Of a DNA stretch of 64,000 nt, positions 42,498-51,085 are shown in pieces. Below the pieces are notes generated by a model. It did not search any database and was not told the DNA's origin. It saw nothing but the letters and a program-made list of their open reading frames with translations. This DNA is from CAYNJF01 sp964397555 (GTDB lineage: Bacteria; Pseudomonadota; Gammaproteobacteria; Berkiellales; Berkiellaceae), in the NCBI GenBank assembly GCA_964397555.1, contig CAYNJF010000001.1, positions 65,094 to 129,093 on the forward strand, read 5' to 3'. Position 1 is the first letter of the stretch; the number at the start of each line of letters is the position of its first letter. A program made the translations under genes and the position numbers.

Positions 42498-43883
42498 ATG
42501 GCTGTTAAGCCCGCACTCCAACTAAAGATTGGTCAGCAGCTGACCATGACGCCAGCTTTGCAACAAGCCATCAAGCTTTTGCAGCTTTCTAGTTTGGAAC
42601 TTCAAACTGAAATCCAAACGGTTCTCGAGTCGAACCCCATGTTGGAGAAAGAAGAAGAAAGCTCTGATATTTCTATTGATGAGGTTCAACCCACCGAGAA
42701 ACCCGACGATGATTTTGGCAGCAAAGCTTGGGAGGATCGGGTAAGTACCCCTTCTAAGCCATTGAGCTCAGAGTTTGAGCCTCAACAAGCCCAACAACTC
42801 ACGTTAAAAGATCATCTTATTTGGCAAATGGAACTCACTCCGTTTACCCCCACCGATCGTCTGATTGCCAAAGCCATCATTGAGGACATCAACGAGGATG
42901 GTTTCTTTGAGGGGCAAATCGATGAGATGACGGCCATGTTTGATCCCAGTTATGAGATTGACACCGATGATCTTAACCTGGTCTTAAAGCGCATCCAACA
43001 CTTTGATCCAGTTGGCGTAGGCGCCAGAAACTTGCAAGAGTGCTTAATCATCCAATTGGATGCCCTGCCAACCACAAGCAAGGTCCATGAGAGAGCAAAA
43101 CGTTGCTTAGAATCCTTTATGCCTCTACTGGGCAAACGCGATTATGCGAATTTAAAGCGAAAGCTTCGTGTCAGTGAACAAGAGCTTAAAGACGTATTAA
43201 AGCTCATCCAAAGCTTGAATCCACGTCCCGGTGGCGAGATTGGTACTCGTGTGGCCGATTACATCATCCCCGACGCGTTTGTGATTAAACGCCAAGGTGA
43301 ATGGGTGGTTGAGTTAAACCCTGATAATGCCCCTAAAATATCGATCAATGATCACTATGCTCGGTTGGTCAACCAGGCCCAATCAAGCTCGGATAGTCAA
43401 TACATCAAAGATCAACTTCAAGAGGCCCGTTTTTTCCTCAAAAGCTTACAAAACCGTCATGACACTCTTTTAAAAGTGGTCAACAGCATTGTCGAACACC
43501 AGCAAGAATTTTTGGAGCATGGTGAGGCCCACATGAAGCCCATGATTCTTCAGGATGTGGCCCAAGCCATTGACATGCATGAATCAACGGTCTCCAGAGC
43601 CACCACCCAAAAATTTGTTCACACCCCTCGTGGCACGTATGAACTAAAATTCTTTTTCTCTTCACACGTCACCAATGATCAAGGAGACTCATGTTCCTCA
43701 ACGGCTATTCGAGCGTTGATTAAAGAGTTGGTGGCTAATGAAAATCCAAATAAGCCTTTAAGCGATGCAAAGATTGCTGCTCACTTAGAGGATAAAGGCA
43801 TTCGGGTTGCAAGACGTACGGTTGCAAAATACCGTGAGTCGATGAAAATTCAACCCTCGAATGAACGTAAACAAATCGTTTGA
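42498..43883 (+). CDS. rpoN: RNA polymerase sigma-54 factor
   Basis: RpoN directs transcription from -24/-12 promoters with AAA+ activators. It is 461 aa. Region I is Gln/Leu-rich (LKIGQQLTMTPALQQAIKLLQLS), an acidic region II follows (near residues 50-75), then the core-binding region and a C-terminal HTH. The RpoN box ARRTVAKYRE is intact near residue 442. Upstream of hpf and ptsN as in most proteobacteria. Confidence 0.97.
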   Translation: MAVKPALQLKIGQQLTMTPALQQAIKLLQLSSLELQTEIQTVLESNPMLEKEEESSDISIDEVQPTEKPDDDFGSKAWEDRVSTPSKPLSSEFEPQQAQQLTLKDHLIWQMELTPFTPTDRLIAKAIIEDINEDGFFEGQIDEMTAMFDPSYEIDTDDLNLVLKRIQHFDPVGVGARNLQECLIIQLDALPTTSKVHERAKRCLESFMPLLGKRDYANLKRKLRVSEQELKDVLKLIQSLNPRPGGEIGTRVADYIIPDAFVIKRQGEWVVELNPDNAPKISINDHYARLVNQAQSSSDSQYIKDQLQEARFFLKSLQNRHDTLLKVVNSIVEHQQEFLEHGEAHMKPMILQDVAQAIDMHESTVSRATTQKFVHTPRGTYELKFFFSSHVTNDQGDSCSSTAIRALIKELVANENPNKPLSDAKIAAHLEDKGIRVARRTVAKYRESMKIQPSNERKQIV

Positions 43884-43899
43884 TAATAGGAAGAATACC

Positions 43900-44202
43900 A
43901 TGCAAATAAACATCACAGGCCATCACGTTGACGTCACCGAACCTCTTAAAGCATACGTCGATGAAAAGATGCAAAAATTGACAAGACACTTTTCTATGAT
44001 CACCAACGCCCATGTTGTCTTGACGGTTGAAAAGCCATATTTACACAAAGCTGAAGCCCATGTATTTGTGTCTCAAAAAGAAATTCATGCCGCCGCGGAA
44101 GCCGAAGATATGTACGCAGCTATTGATAGTTTGATTGATAAACTTGACCGACAAGTCATTAAGCATAAAGAGAAGTTGAACAACCACGATGACGACCTCT
44201 AG
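43900..44202 (+). CDS. hpf: Ribosome hibernation promoting factor (short form)
   Basis: Short HPF binds idle 70S ribosomes and promotes 100S dimers with RMF-type systems. It is 100 aa from the ATG at 43900, which has AGGAAG upstream (the frame to 43861 overlaps rpoN). MQINITGHHVDVTEPLKAYV and EIHAAAEAEDMYAAIDSLIDKL (core: EDMYAAIDSLIDKL) are family blocks. It overlaps ptsN by 14 bp. Confidence 0.94.
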   Translation: MQINITGHHVDVTEPLKAYVDEKMQKLTRHFSMITNAHVVLTVEKPYLHKAEAHVFVSQKEIHAAAEAEDMYAAIDSLIDKLDRQVIKHKEKLNNHDDDL

Positions 44203-44668
44203 CACCCGTATGTCCATTGACTGGTATTTATCGCAAACGCGCATTGGCTTTAAGCAGAAAATTAGTTCGAAAAAGAAAGCAATTGAGAACTTATCGAAGC
44301 TTATCGCCAATGATTGCAATCAAATCCAAGCTTTTGAGGTCTTTGATGGCATGATTGAACGCGAGCGCTTAGGGTCGACAGGAGTTGGGCATGGGGTAGC
44401 GATCCCACACTGTCGCCTCTCAAATGTCGTTCAAGCCCAATTGGCCATGATATTACTTCACGAGCCCATCAACTACGACAGTTTTGACAAAGAACCTGTG
44501 GACTTAATCATCGGGCTCATCACTCCAGAGGATGCCACCGATGATCATCTAGCCCTTTTGAGCATGCTGGCAGAGCAGTTATCGAACGATGGATTTCGTT
44601 CTCAATTACGAGCCTGTCAAAGTGCGGATGAGTTGTACAACACATTTGTACAAACGTGGCAAACGTAA
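44189..44668 (+). CDS. ptsN: PTS-Ntr EIIA component
   Basis: EIIA-Ntr is the end point of the nitrogen-related regulatory phosphorelay. The 159-aa protein has the phosphorylated His in GVGHGVAIPHCRLSNV (near residue 73), and VDLIIGLITPEDATDDHLALLSMLAEQL as the C-terminal helix region (core: DDHLALLSMLAE). The start could be ATG 44189 or ATG 44210 (MSIDWYLS); neither has a clear SD. It overlaps hpf and hprK. Confidence 0.93.
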   Translation: MTTSSTRMSIDWYLSQTRIGFKQKISSKKKAIENLSKLIANDCNQIQAFEVFDGMIERERLGSTGVGHGVAIPHCRLSNVVQAQLAMILLHEPINYDSFDKEPVDLIIGLITPEDATDDHLALLSMLAEQLSNDGFRSQLRACQSADELYNTFVQTWQT

Positions 44669-45123
44669 GCCTTTGCCTGCACGCAAGTCTTGTGGTTTAT
44701 CGTGAGAGAGGGTTGCTGATTCAAGGCCGCCCTCAATCCGGCAAAAGCACTCTTACCCTTGCCCTTATCAAGCATGGCGCCTCCCTAGTCAGTGATGACG
44801 TTGTAATGCTGCACAGCAATAGCTTGGCGTTGACTGGGACTCATTCTGGGGCGTTGCGTGGGATGGTCATGATGGATGGATCCCTAATCGATGTCACACA
44901 GCAGTTCGGTGAAGATGCGGTCAAAAAAACCGCAAAAATCGACCTTAGTTTCCAGTTGAGTCCCCCGGATTTCCTATTGCATTCACCCAATGACGACCAT
45001 ACAATCTTACCTGTGAGCCTTTGTGGTCACATGTTCCCTGTAGTACTGCTGCCCAGCATGGATACTCAGTCTCAACTAAGCATCATCGATTCAAAGCTCA
45101 GTCGCTTGCCTGTCAGCGCCTAA
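44656..45123 (+). CDS. hprK: Short HPr kinase/phosphorylase (C-terminal domain only)
   Basis: HprK phosphorylates HPr on Ser46. This 155-aa form has only the catalytic domain: Walker A GRPQSGKS (residues 24-31), the SDD motif in HGASLVSDDVV, and GALRGMVMMDGSLIDV in the place of the HprK signature loop. Full-length HprK is about 310 aa with an N-terminal domain; the short form is known from alphaproteobacteria. GTG at 44656 overlaps ptsN by 13 bp. The nearby HPr keeps Ser46, so a working kinase is plausible. Confidence 0.8.
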   Translation: MANVSLCLHASLVVYRERGLLIQGRPQSGKSTLTLALIKHGASLVSDDVVMLHSNSLALTGTHSGALRGMVMMDGSLIDVTQQFGEDAVKKTAKIDLSFQLSPPDFLLHSPNDDHTILPVSLCGHMFPVVLLPSMDTQSQLSIIDSKLSRLPVSA

Positions 45124-45149
45124 GCACTTCGTTTCGAATTGGAGTCAAT

Positions 45150-46004
45150 ATGCATTTATTAATTTTGAGCGGTCGCTCCGGCTCAGGAAAGACCATATCG
45201 CTCAATGCTCTGGAAGATTTAGGCTTTTATTGCATTGATAATTTGCCGGTTATCATGCTGGTTGATCTCATGAAAAATCTTAGCCCTCGTCACTCCAAAC
45301 TTGCAGTCAGCATTGATGCTCGTAACATTCCTGAAGATGTGAATGTGCTAAAGACGGTCATTGCTCAAGTCAACCAACCCCAAGTCCATTGCGACATTGT
45401 GTACTTGGATGCCAGCAATGAAAAACTTCTGACTCGTTTTTCAGAGACTAGACGTAAACACCCTCTCACACGAGACGATGTCTCGTTGCTTGAGGCGCTG
45501 AATCAAGAACAGTTGCTTTTAAGTCCCTTGTCAAACATGGCTGATTTGACCATTGATACCACTTCTCTGTCTAAGCACCAATTATGCTCTTTGATCTGGG
45601 AGCGGGTGTCGATGGAAAAAGAAGGACGACTGCAAGTGTTACTTCAGTCCTTTGGGTTTAAGCATGGCGTGCCTGCCGATGCTGACATTATTTTTGATGT
45701 TCGCTGCCTACCCAACCCTTACTGGCAACCAGGCCTTCGTGCGTTTACAGGAAAAGACAAGAGTGTCCAAGATTATCTCTCAGCCCAACCGGATGTTCAG
45801 CATATGTGCGATGACATCGGCGATTATCTTCGAACTTGGATCCCTAAGTTTGAGGCGGATAACCGAAGCTATTTAACGGTGGGGATTGGCTGTACGGGCG
45901 GACAGCACCGTTCTGTCTTTTTAACAGAAAAGCTTCTACAATCATTAGAAGAGACGTGTGAATTTGTTCAACTACGACATCGAGATTTAGCGAAAGTGAT
46001 ATGA
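45150..46004 (+). CDS. rapZ: RNase adapter / nucleotide-binding protein RapZ
   Basis: RapZ is a P-loop protein that in Escherichia delivers the sRNA GlmZ to RNase E. The 284-aa protein has Walker A LSGRSGSGKTISLNALED at residues 5-22, FYCIDNLPV, and the C-terminal segment VGIGCTGGQHRSVFLTE. ATG 45150 has GGAG five bases upstream. The long frame to 45021 overlaps hprK. It overlaps the next start by 4 bp. Confidence 0.95.
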   Translation: MHLLILSGRSGSGKTISLNALEDLGFYCIDNLPVIMLVDLMKNLSPRHSKLAVSIDARNIPEDVNVLKTVIAQVNQPQVHCDIVYLDASNEKLLTRFSETRRKHPLTRDDVSLLEALNQEQLLLSPLSNMADLTIDTTSLSKHQLCSLIWERVSMEKEGRLQVLLQSFGFKHGVPADADIIFDVRCLPNPYWQPGLRAFTGKDKSVQDYLSAQPDVQHMCDDIGDYLRTWIPKFEADNRSYLTVGIGCTGGQHRSVFLTEKLLQSLEETCEFVQLRHRDLAKVI

Positions 46005-46477
46005 GCATCGGATTATTGTTGGTGACCCACCGGCACATCGGAAAAGCTTATTTGGAAACACTCAAAGCTACCTTTGGGCAACTGCCAACTAACATTGACT
46101 GTTTGGAGATTGGGGCTCATCCCGATCCGGACAAATTGGCTGAGCAGGCAAAAGCCATGTGTCAATCGTTGACCCAGGGAGACGGCGTTTTGGTGCTAAC
46201 CGACGTGTATGGCTCGACCCCCTCTAATGTCTGCCAACAGCTTCATGCCGCCGAAAAGGTACGCGTGGTGGCTGGCATGAACCTGCCTATGTTATTCAAA
46301 GTTATCAATTACGCGCATGTGCCACTTGACCAGCTGGTGGAACTGGCTGTGACGGCTGGCAAAGAGGGTATTTTGGAGCCATTAAACCGTTGCGAAATTC
46401 GCTCGACCGTTTACACTGGAAGGTATGGTTCCAAACAATCCACCATCCATGATCAGAAAAAAAATACAAATTATTAA
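46001..46477 (+). CDS. PTS EIIA of the mannose family
   Basis: A 158-aa EIIA-Man-type domain. The phosphorylatable His is in LLVTHRHIG near residue 10. VLVLTDVYGSTPSNVCQQL is the family's subunit-contact block, followed by GMNLPMLFKVIN. There are no IIB, IIC or IID genes near, so the role is probably regulatory, as in the Xanthomonas and betaproteobacterial rapZ-EIIA-HPr clusters. It overlaps ptsH by 29 bp. Confidence 0.92.
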   Translation: MSIGLLLVTHRHIGKAYLETLKATFGQLPTNIDCLEIGAHPDPDKLAEQAKAMCQSLTQGDGVLVLTDVYGSTPSNVCQQLHAAEKVRVVAGMNLPMLFKVINYAHVPLDQLVELAVTAGKEGILEPLNRCEIRSTVYTGRYGSKQSTIHDQKKNTNY

Positions 46478-46718
46478 CAAGCTTGGCTTACATGCCAGAG
46501 CTGCTGCTAAGCTTGTCTCTACCGCCTCTCAATATCAAAGTCACGTGGAACTCAGCCGAGAAGATAAAACCGTCAATGGAAAATCCATCATGGGACTGAT
46601 GATGCTTGGCGCCACACAAAACGCTTGGATCGAAGTGTGTGTGGCGGGCCAAGATGAAGCACAAGCCATGAACCAGCTTGAAACGTTGATACAAAATCGA
46701 TTTGGAGAAGCCCAGTAA
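46449..46718 (+). CDS. ptsH: Phosphocarrier protein HPr
   Basis: An 89-aa HPr with both regulatory residues: His15 in GLHARAAAKLV, phosphorylated by EI, and Ser46 in VNGKSIMGLMML, the target of HprK. That pair supports a working HprK switch beside it. ATG 46449 is chosen to fit the family N-terminus (MIRKKIQIINKLGLHA). No EI gene follows: the next gene is a racemase. It overlaps that gene by 1 bp. Confidence 0.94.
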   Translation: MIRKKIQIINKLGLHARAAAKLVSTASQYQSHVELSREDKTVNGKSIMGLMMLGATQNAWIEVCVAGQDEAQAMNQLETLIQNRFGEAQ

Positions 46719-47518
46719 TGAGCAAAGTGTATTCCGGGATTGGAATATTGGGTGGGATGGGCCCAGAGGCAGGATGCCTGTTGCATAAACACCTCATCGA
46801 CATCACCAAACTGTTGATGGAACCCACCAGAGATCAAGAACACGTACAAATTTTTCATCTCGCATGGCCTGCCCTGATGTCGGATCGAACCGAGTTCTTA
46901 ATGAACCAAGAACCCATCAATCCAGCCATGGGCGCCTTTCAAGTTCTTGAGTTGTTCGAACTGATTGCAAAACACAACAAGCAACAATTGATCCTTGGGA
47001 TCCCCTGCCACACTTTCCATGCTGAGCCCATCTTAACCAAGCTCAAGCAGCTGATGAGCGAGCATCAAGTGGAAAACGTTGATTGGGTCAATATGATCGA
47101 TGCCACTAAGCATTGTTTAGAAACCCATCATCAATCGATAAAAAAAATCGGGGTATTAAGCACCACTGGCACCCGCACCGCAAGGATATATCATCAAGGC
47201 TTAAGTGGCCTAGATGTCGAATTGATTGAAGTCGATGATAAGTCACAAGCCAAAGTCCATGAGGCGACTTACCACCCCCAGTGGGGGATCAAGTCCGCTC
47301 ATCACGACGTCAAAAAGACCCGAGGCATCATGTTGGACATGATCAAAGCCCTTAAAAAACAAGGCGCAGAATGCGTCATTCTTGGGTGCACAGAAATACC
47401 GCTTGTGATCACCGAACCTGAGGTTCATGGACTTTTGATGCTAGATCCGATGATGATTTTGGCGCAAACGCTGATGAAGCATGCCCTGCCGGTCAAGGCG
47501 AAATCACTCAAGGTCTGA
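46718..47518 (+). CDS. Aspartate/glutamate racemase family protein
   Basis: A 266-aa protein of the Asp/Glu racemase superfamily. It begins GIGILGGMGPEAG. The two catalytic cysteines are Cys97 in LILGIPCHTFH and about Cys224 in CVILGCTEIPL. The residue after the first Cys is His where Asn is usual (CNT), so the substrate range may differ. Products could be D-Asp or D-Glu for cell wall or other use. It overlaps ptsH by 1 bp and the convergent phosphodiesterase gene by 15 bp. Confidence 0.88.
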   Translation: MSKVYSGIGILGGMGPEAGCLLHKHLIDITKLLMEPTRDQEHVQIFHLAWPALMSDRTEFLMNQEPINPAMGAFQVLELFELIAKHNKQQLILGIPCHTFHAEPILTKLKQLMSEHQVENVDWVNMIDATKHCLETHHQSIKKIGVLSTTGTRTARIYHQGLSGLDVELIEVDDKSQAKVHEATYHPQWGIKSAHHDVKKTRGIMLDMIKALKKQGAECVILGCTEIPLVITEPEVHGLLMLDPMMILAQTLMKHALPVKAKSLKV

Positions 47519-49207
47519 TTTGGGGTTGAGCAATTGGACAAATTCCTCGAAAGGCACCGGCGGTGAGTAGTAATAGCCTTGAACCAAATCGCAGCCGAGT
47601 TGTTTCAAAAGCTCAACTTGTTGGGGCGTCTCTGCCCCTTCAGCAATCACGTTTAAGTTTAAACTTTTACCAAGCTCGATGATCCCTCGAGTCATGTTAT
47701 ACGACTGCTTGGAAGTATCCATGTCTTTGATGAACGCTCGATCAATCTTTAACTTTTGAATAGGAAAATCTTTTAAATAACTCAGTGAAGAGTATCCTGT
47801 CCCAAAGTCATCAATGGCCAGTGAGAACCCATGTGAGCGAAGCTGATGCATTTTATCAATCGCTTTTTTTAGATCCATCATCGCAACGCCTTCCGTGATT
47901 TCAAGCTCAACGTTGGATGGCGCCACCCCATAGTGCCCACACAATTGCACAATGTCTTGCACCAGGCTCTCTTGAGAAAACTGCATGGCCGATAAATTGA
48001 TGGCGATTTTTTGCTCAAGCCCTAGTTTGCGAAGTTGTTTAATGTGACCCAAAGCGTTTTCGATAATCCAGTGACCAATAGGCACGATCACCCCGGACTC
48101 CTCAGCCGCGGTAATAAAGAAGAATGGAGAGATAAAGCCACGCTCTGGATGCTTCCAACGAATCAGAGCCTCCGCTCCTACGTAAGCGTCTTTGGAGAGC
48201 GAGCGCTGCGGTTGATAATAAAGCATCAGCTCTTGATGTTTTAAAGCGCTATGCAAATCAACCAGGATGCGACGCTTGGCTTGAACTTGCTCGTCCATTC
48301 CAGACTGATAAAAAAGGATTAGTTTCTTTTCAGCAAGCGCTCGGGATTGAGCGATCTTTGCGCATCGAAGCACCATGTCTGGTGATTCAGTATCGTCTGG
48401 ATAAATGCTGATCCCGACGCACAGATGAATCAACATATTACCTTCATCTAAAGCCAAAGGATTTTGATACGCTTCAAGCAACTGCTGAGCTTTGCTTAAG
48501 ACTTGACCATGATTGTAAAACTCAGAGCTCACCACAAGAAACGCTCTATCGGAAACTCGTCCAATGGAGGCATCGCTTGCAAACATGGTCTGACAATTTT
48601 CTTTGATGTGATTGAGCGCGTGATTGATGTCATCAGTGGAATGCACGCCCAACAACTCAGAATAATCGGAGATATAAATCATAAGCGCATAAAGTTTTTG
48701 ACCTTTGGACAAACGCTCAATATGCATCTTGATGAAATCCAGCATCAACAACCGATTCGCAAGCCCTGTGGTTTTGTCGTATAACGAATGACTTAAAGCT
48801 TCATTGACCGCTTTTTTATCTTCGCTGACATCATAGGCATACAACATCACGGTCTTATCCTTGTCGTCAGCAACCAGCTGACACCGATATTGTCCATCCA
48901 CCAACTCAAGCTCGACTTGCTTTGCCCCAGCCCCAGTTTCAATCATCGTCGCCCAGTCATCGCTTAAGCTTCGCCCCTCCTCCACTTTCCAAAAATCCAA
49001 AATCGGACTTGAAGCTTCGTTGGCGTAAAGCACTTTTCCTTTTGAGGTTAACTGAATCACAGGGTTTGGATTATGATCGTGGGGATTAATCGAATTTTGT
49101 TGGGTGGAATTTGATTGCTGGACACGCATAAGTTTGAGCGCCAACCCGATTGCAACCGCAATGGCAGACAAAGCAACAACTGTTAATATGACCAGAGATT
49201 CAGACAA
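47504..49207 (-). CDS. c-di-GMP phosphodiesterase with degenerate GGDEF and intact EAL
   Basis: A 567-aa signalling protein. It has an N-terminal membrane anchor (residues about 4-26), a PAS-like region (VIQLTSKGKVLYANEA), a GGDEF-fold domain and an EAL domain. The GGDEF loop reads GRVSDRAFLVV, so cyclase activity is lost. The EAL side keeps GAEALIRWKHP, ELEITEGVAMM, AIDDFGTGYSSLSYLKDFP and VIAEGAET, the metal- and substrate-binding set, so it should hydrolyse c-di-GMP. Divergent from the Sel1 gene, 125 bp apart. Confidence 0.92.
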   Translation of the reverse strand: MSESLVILTVVALSAIAVAIGLALKLMRVQQSNSTQQNSINPHDHNPNPVIQLTSKGKVLYANEASSPILDFWKVEEGRSLSDDWATMIETGAGAKQVELELVDGQYRCQLVADDKDKTVMLYAYDVSEDKKAVNEALSHSLYDKTTGLANRLLMLDFIKMHIERLSKGQKLYALMIYISDYSELLGVHSTDDINHALNHIKENCQTMFASDASIGRVSDRAFLVVSSEFYNHGQVLSKAQQLLEAYQNPLALDEGNMLIHLCVGISIYPDDTESPDMVLRCAKIAQSRALAEKKLILFYQSGMDEQVQAKRRILVDLHSALKHQELMLYYQPQRSLSKDAYVGAEALIRWKHPERGFISPFFFITAAEESGVIVPIGHWIIENALGHIKQLRKLGLEQKIAINLSAMQFSQESLVQDIVQLCGHYGVAPSNVELEITEGVAMMDLKKAIDKMHQLRSHGFSLAIDDFGTGYSSLSYLKDFPIQKLKIDRAFIKDMDTSKQSYNMTRGIIELGKSLNLNVIAEGAETPQQVELLKQLGCDLVQGYYYSPPVPFEEFVQLLNPKSDLE

Positions 49208-49297
49208 TCAACTTCTCGTGCATCCTAAAGCCTTATCTTATATAACGTCTCCCCAGCAATTTCATTAATAAGTCTTTCGGATTAGAATGTAATATTA

Positions 49298-49311
49298 TGG
49301 CAATATTGCCA
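49298..49311. promoter_or_regulatory. 14-bp perfect palindrome between divergent genes
   Basis: TGGCAATATTGCCA lies between the phosphodiesterase and Sel1 genes, 21 bp before the Sel1 start. It could be a repressor operator. It is not a sigma-54 site because GG and GC are only 7 bp apart. Confidence 0.4.
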
Positions 49312-49332
49312 GCAAAAACGATAGGACCCAAT

Positions 49333-50727
49333 ATGAAACCCTGGTTACCACTGTCTTTACTTTTACTGACTGCACCGACTTTTTGTGCTCATGCACAAAC
49401 AACCAGCAATTCCACGTGTCAACGTCTTTACAGTGCTGGTGATTATGGGCGAGCGATTGAACCGTGTCGCCAAGGCGCAGCCAAGGGCGTGGCTGAAGAT
49501 CAAGCCAACTTAGGCCTGTTATTCTTATTTGGTCACGGCACCGTCTCAGATAACAGTGAGGCCGAAAAATGGTTGACCTTAGCGGCCAACAAAGGGGTAC
49601 CCATTGCTCAATACTATTTGGGTCGTATGCACAGCGTGGGCATGAATGGGACGCGAAATGATCAGTTAGCCACTGATTTATACCTCAAAGCCGCCAAGCA
49701 AGGGCAAATGGACGCCATCTTTATGCTAGCGATGGCTTATCGTTTAGGCATTGGGGTTCCACAGGATTTAAAAGCGTCCTACCAATGGTATAGTCAGTTA
49801 GTAAAACAAAACTATCTTGATGCGCCAAGCTTGTCGGATAAAGCTTTTGAGAATAAACCTTTGCGTATTGATACGAGCTTACCTGGTCACGGTGACTACA
49901 TCAAAGGGATGAATTTATTGCTTGGAACGCAAGGCGATCCGGCCCCCAGTGAAGCCTTAAGTTGGTTTTTAAATGCCGCGGATGATTATCACCCTCAAGC
50001 TCAACATAATTTAGGTTTAATTTACTTCGATGCCAACAGCGATTTATTGGACTATCAAACGGCTTATGAGTGGTTTAACCGAGCACAAGAAGACGATTAC
50101 GTCCTCTCCAAAGCATATTTAGCTTGGATGAACGCCTTAGGTCTTGGTACGCCCGCCGACATGAAATTAGCCTTAAACTGGTTTGTTGAATCTCTTCCTG
50201 TGCCTGCAGAAACTTCCCCCCAAGCCAAAGCCCCCTCGATGGGCTCAAGCACTCAGGCCGTGATGCTGCGAGCTCAAAAAGGCGATCTTGAGGCCATGCT
50301 TGAGCTGTCAAAACGCTATCGTTTTGGCGATGGAGTCTCGTTGGACTTAGTCAAAGCCTTTCGCTGGTTGGACATGGCCGCTTCGCGCAATTATCCTCCG
50401 GCGCTGTATGAACTTGGTTTGATGACTCTAGAAGGAAGTGGGGCAATTCAAGATAGCGCCAAAGGGATCCATTTGCTTAGAAAAGCTGCTTTAGCCAACT
50501 ACGGCCCAGCCCAGTTTGAACTCGGCATGGCATATTTTGTCGGTAAATTTGTTGCACAAAACTTTATCCAAGCCTATGCCTGGCTAAACGTGGCTGCCGC
50601 TCACGGTGAAATTGAGGCCATGAGTGCAAAAGCCGCCATTTTGCATGATATGGATGCCGACGCACTCACCAAAAGTGAGCAGTTATCCAGAGAAATATAC
50701 CTGGAAATTCATCAAGATAATGGTTAA
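49333..50727 (+). CDS. Exported Sel1-repeat protein
   Basis: A 464-aa exported protein: signal peptide (LPLSLLLLTAPTFCAHA|QT), then about eight Sel1-like (TPR-type) repeats with the A-x2-LG-x2-Y-x2-G-x-G-V pattern, for example AIFMLAMAYRLGIGVPQDLKAS summarised by YRLGIGVPQD, and YELGLMTLEGSGAIQD. Sel1 proteins scaffold protein interactions, and in Legionella some (EnhC, LpnE) act in host entry. The ATG at 49333 has AGGA upstream; an in-frame ATG at 49297 would bury the signal peptide. Confidence 0.9.
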   Translation: MKPWLPLSLLLLTAPTFCAHAQTTSNSTCQRLYSAGDYGRAIEPCRQGAAKGVAEDQANLGLLFLFGHGTVSDNSEAEKWLTLAANKGVPIAQYYLGRMHSVGMNGTRNDQLATDLYLKAAKQGQMDAIFMLAMAYRLGIGVPQDLKASYQWYSQLVKQNYLDAPSLSDKAFENKPLRIDTSLPGHGDYIKGMNLLLGTQGDPAPSEALSWFLNAADDYHPQAQHNLGLIYFDANSDLLDYQTAYEWFNRAQEDDYVLSKAYLAWMNALGLGTPADMKLALNWFVESLPVPAETSPQAKAPSMGSSTQAVMLRAQKGDLEAMLELSKRYRFGDGVSLDLVKAFRWLDMAASRNYPPALYELGLMTLEGSGAIQDSAKGIHLLRKAALANYGPAQFELGMAYFVGKFVAQNFIQAYAWLNVAAAHGEIEAMSAKAAILHDMDADALTKSEQLSREIYLEIHQDNG

Positions 50728-50752
50728 CTGAATGGATATTCATCGACCCATA
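50727..50752 (+). promoter_or_regulatory. Possible heat-shock (sigma-32-like) promoter
   Basis: ACTGAA (50727-50732), 14 bp and CCCAT (50747-50751) loosely resemble the sigma-32 pattern (CTTGAA ... CCCCAT) ahead of the J-domain gene. The match is weak, and the -35 part overlaps the Sel1 stop. Confidence 0.25.
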
Positions 50753-50785
50753 GTCCAATAGATAATCCTCTTATCACGTGTTGAA

Positions 50786-50816
50786 ATGGCGATACACCTT
50801 GTAGGAGTATCGCCAT
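50786..50816 (+). promoter_or_regulatory. Hairpin with SD in the loop and start codon in the stem
   Basis: ATGGCGATAC (50786-50795) pairs perfectly with GTATCGCCAT (50807-50816) around an 11-nt loop containing TAGGA; the SD AGGAG straddles loop and stem. The A and U of the start codon at 50815 are the last two paired bases. A ten-bp stem here should hinder initiation, in the way of an RNA thermometer or ligand-gated leader. Confidence 0.65.
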
Positions 50817-51021
50817 GAGCAAGCCATCCCATCTTGATGATTATTACGGGTTGTTATTCTCACACCCTGATATGCCATTAGCCGATATTCGTAGAAATAA
50901 GAACAGGTTACTTCTGGAAATTAACCATCCTGACTCCCCTTTGGACTGGTCCATCATGGATCAAAAAACCCAAAGCTTACAGCACGCGTTTCGACAAATC
51001 TGCTCGGTTCATCAAGATTAA
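50815..51021 (+). CDS. Mini J-domain-like protein
   Basis: A 68-aa protein that is little more than a J domain: helix I DDYYGLLFS (residues 8-16), basic helix II PLADIRRNKNRLLLEI (21-36), HPD at 38-40, then helix III QSLQHAFRQI. The Tyr-to-HPD spacing is within one residue of DnaJ's. J domains stimulate DnaK-type ATPases. The protein has no client or membrane domain. ATG 50815 has AGGAG upstream inside a stable hairpin. The alternative is that it is an unrelated helical protein with HPD by chance; there is also a second HPD at 17-19. Confidence 0.65.
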   Translation: MSKPSHLDDYYGLLFSHPDMPLADIRRNKNRLLLEINHPDSPLDWSIMDQKTQSLQHAFRQICSVHQD

Positions 51022-51085
51022 CTGATTTGCCTTTTCGCCCCACTTGGTTACTATGAGAGAAAGTCATGATTGAAAGGATTTAATC

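Noticed and set aside
49298..49311. TGGCAATATTGCCA as a sigma-54 promoter
   Set aside because: The GG-to-GC spacing is 7 bp instead of 10, so it is kept only as a palindrome.
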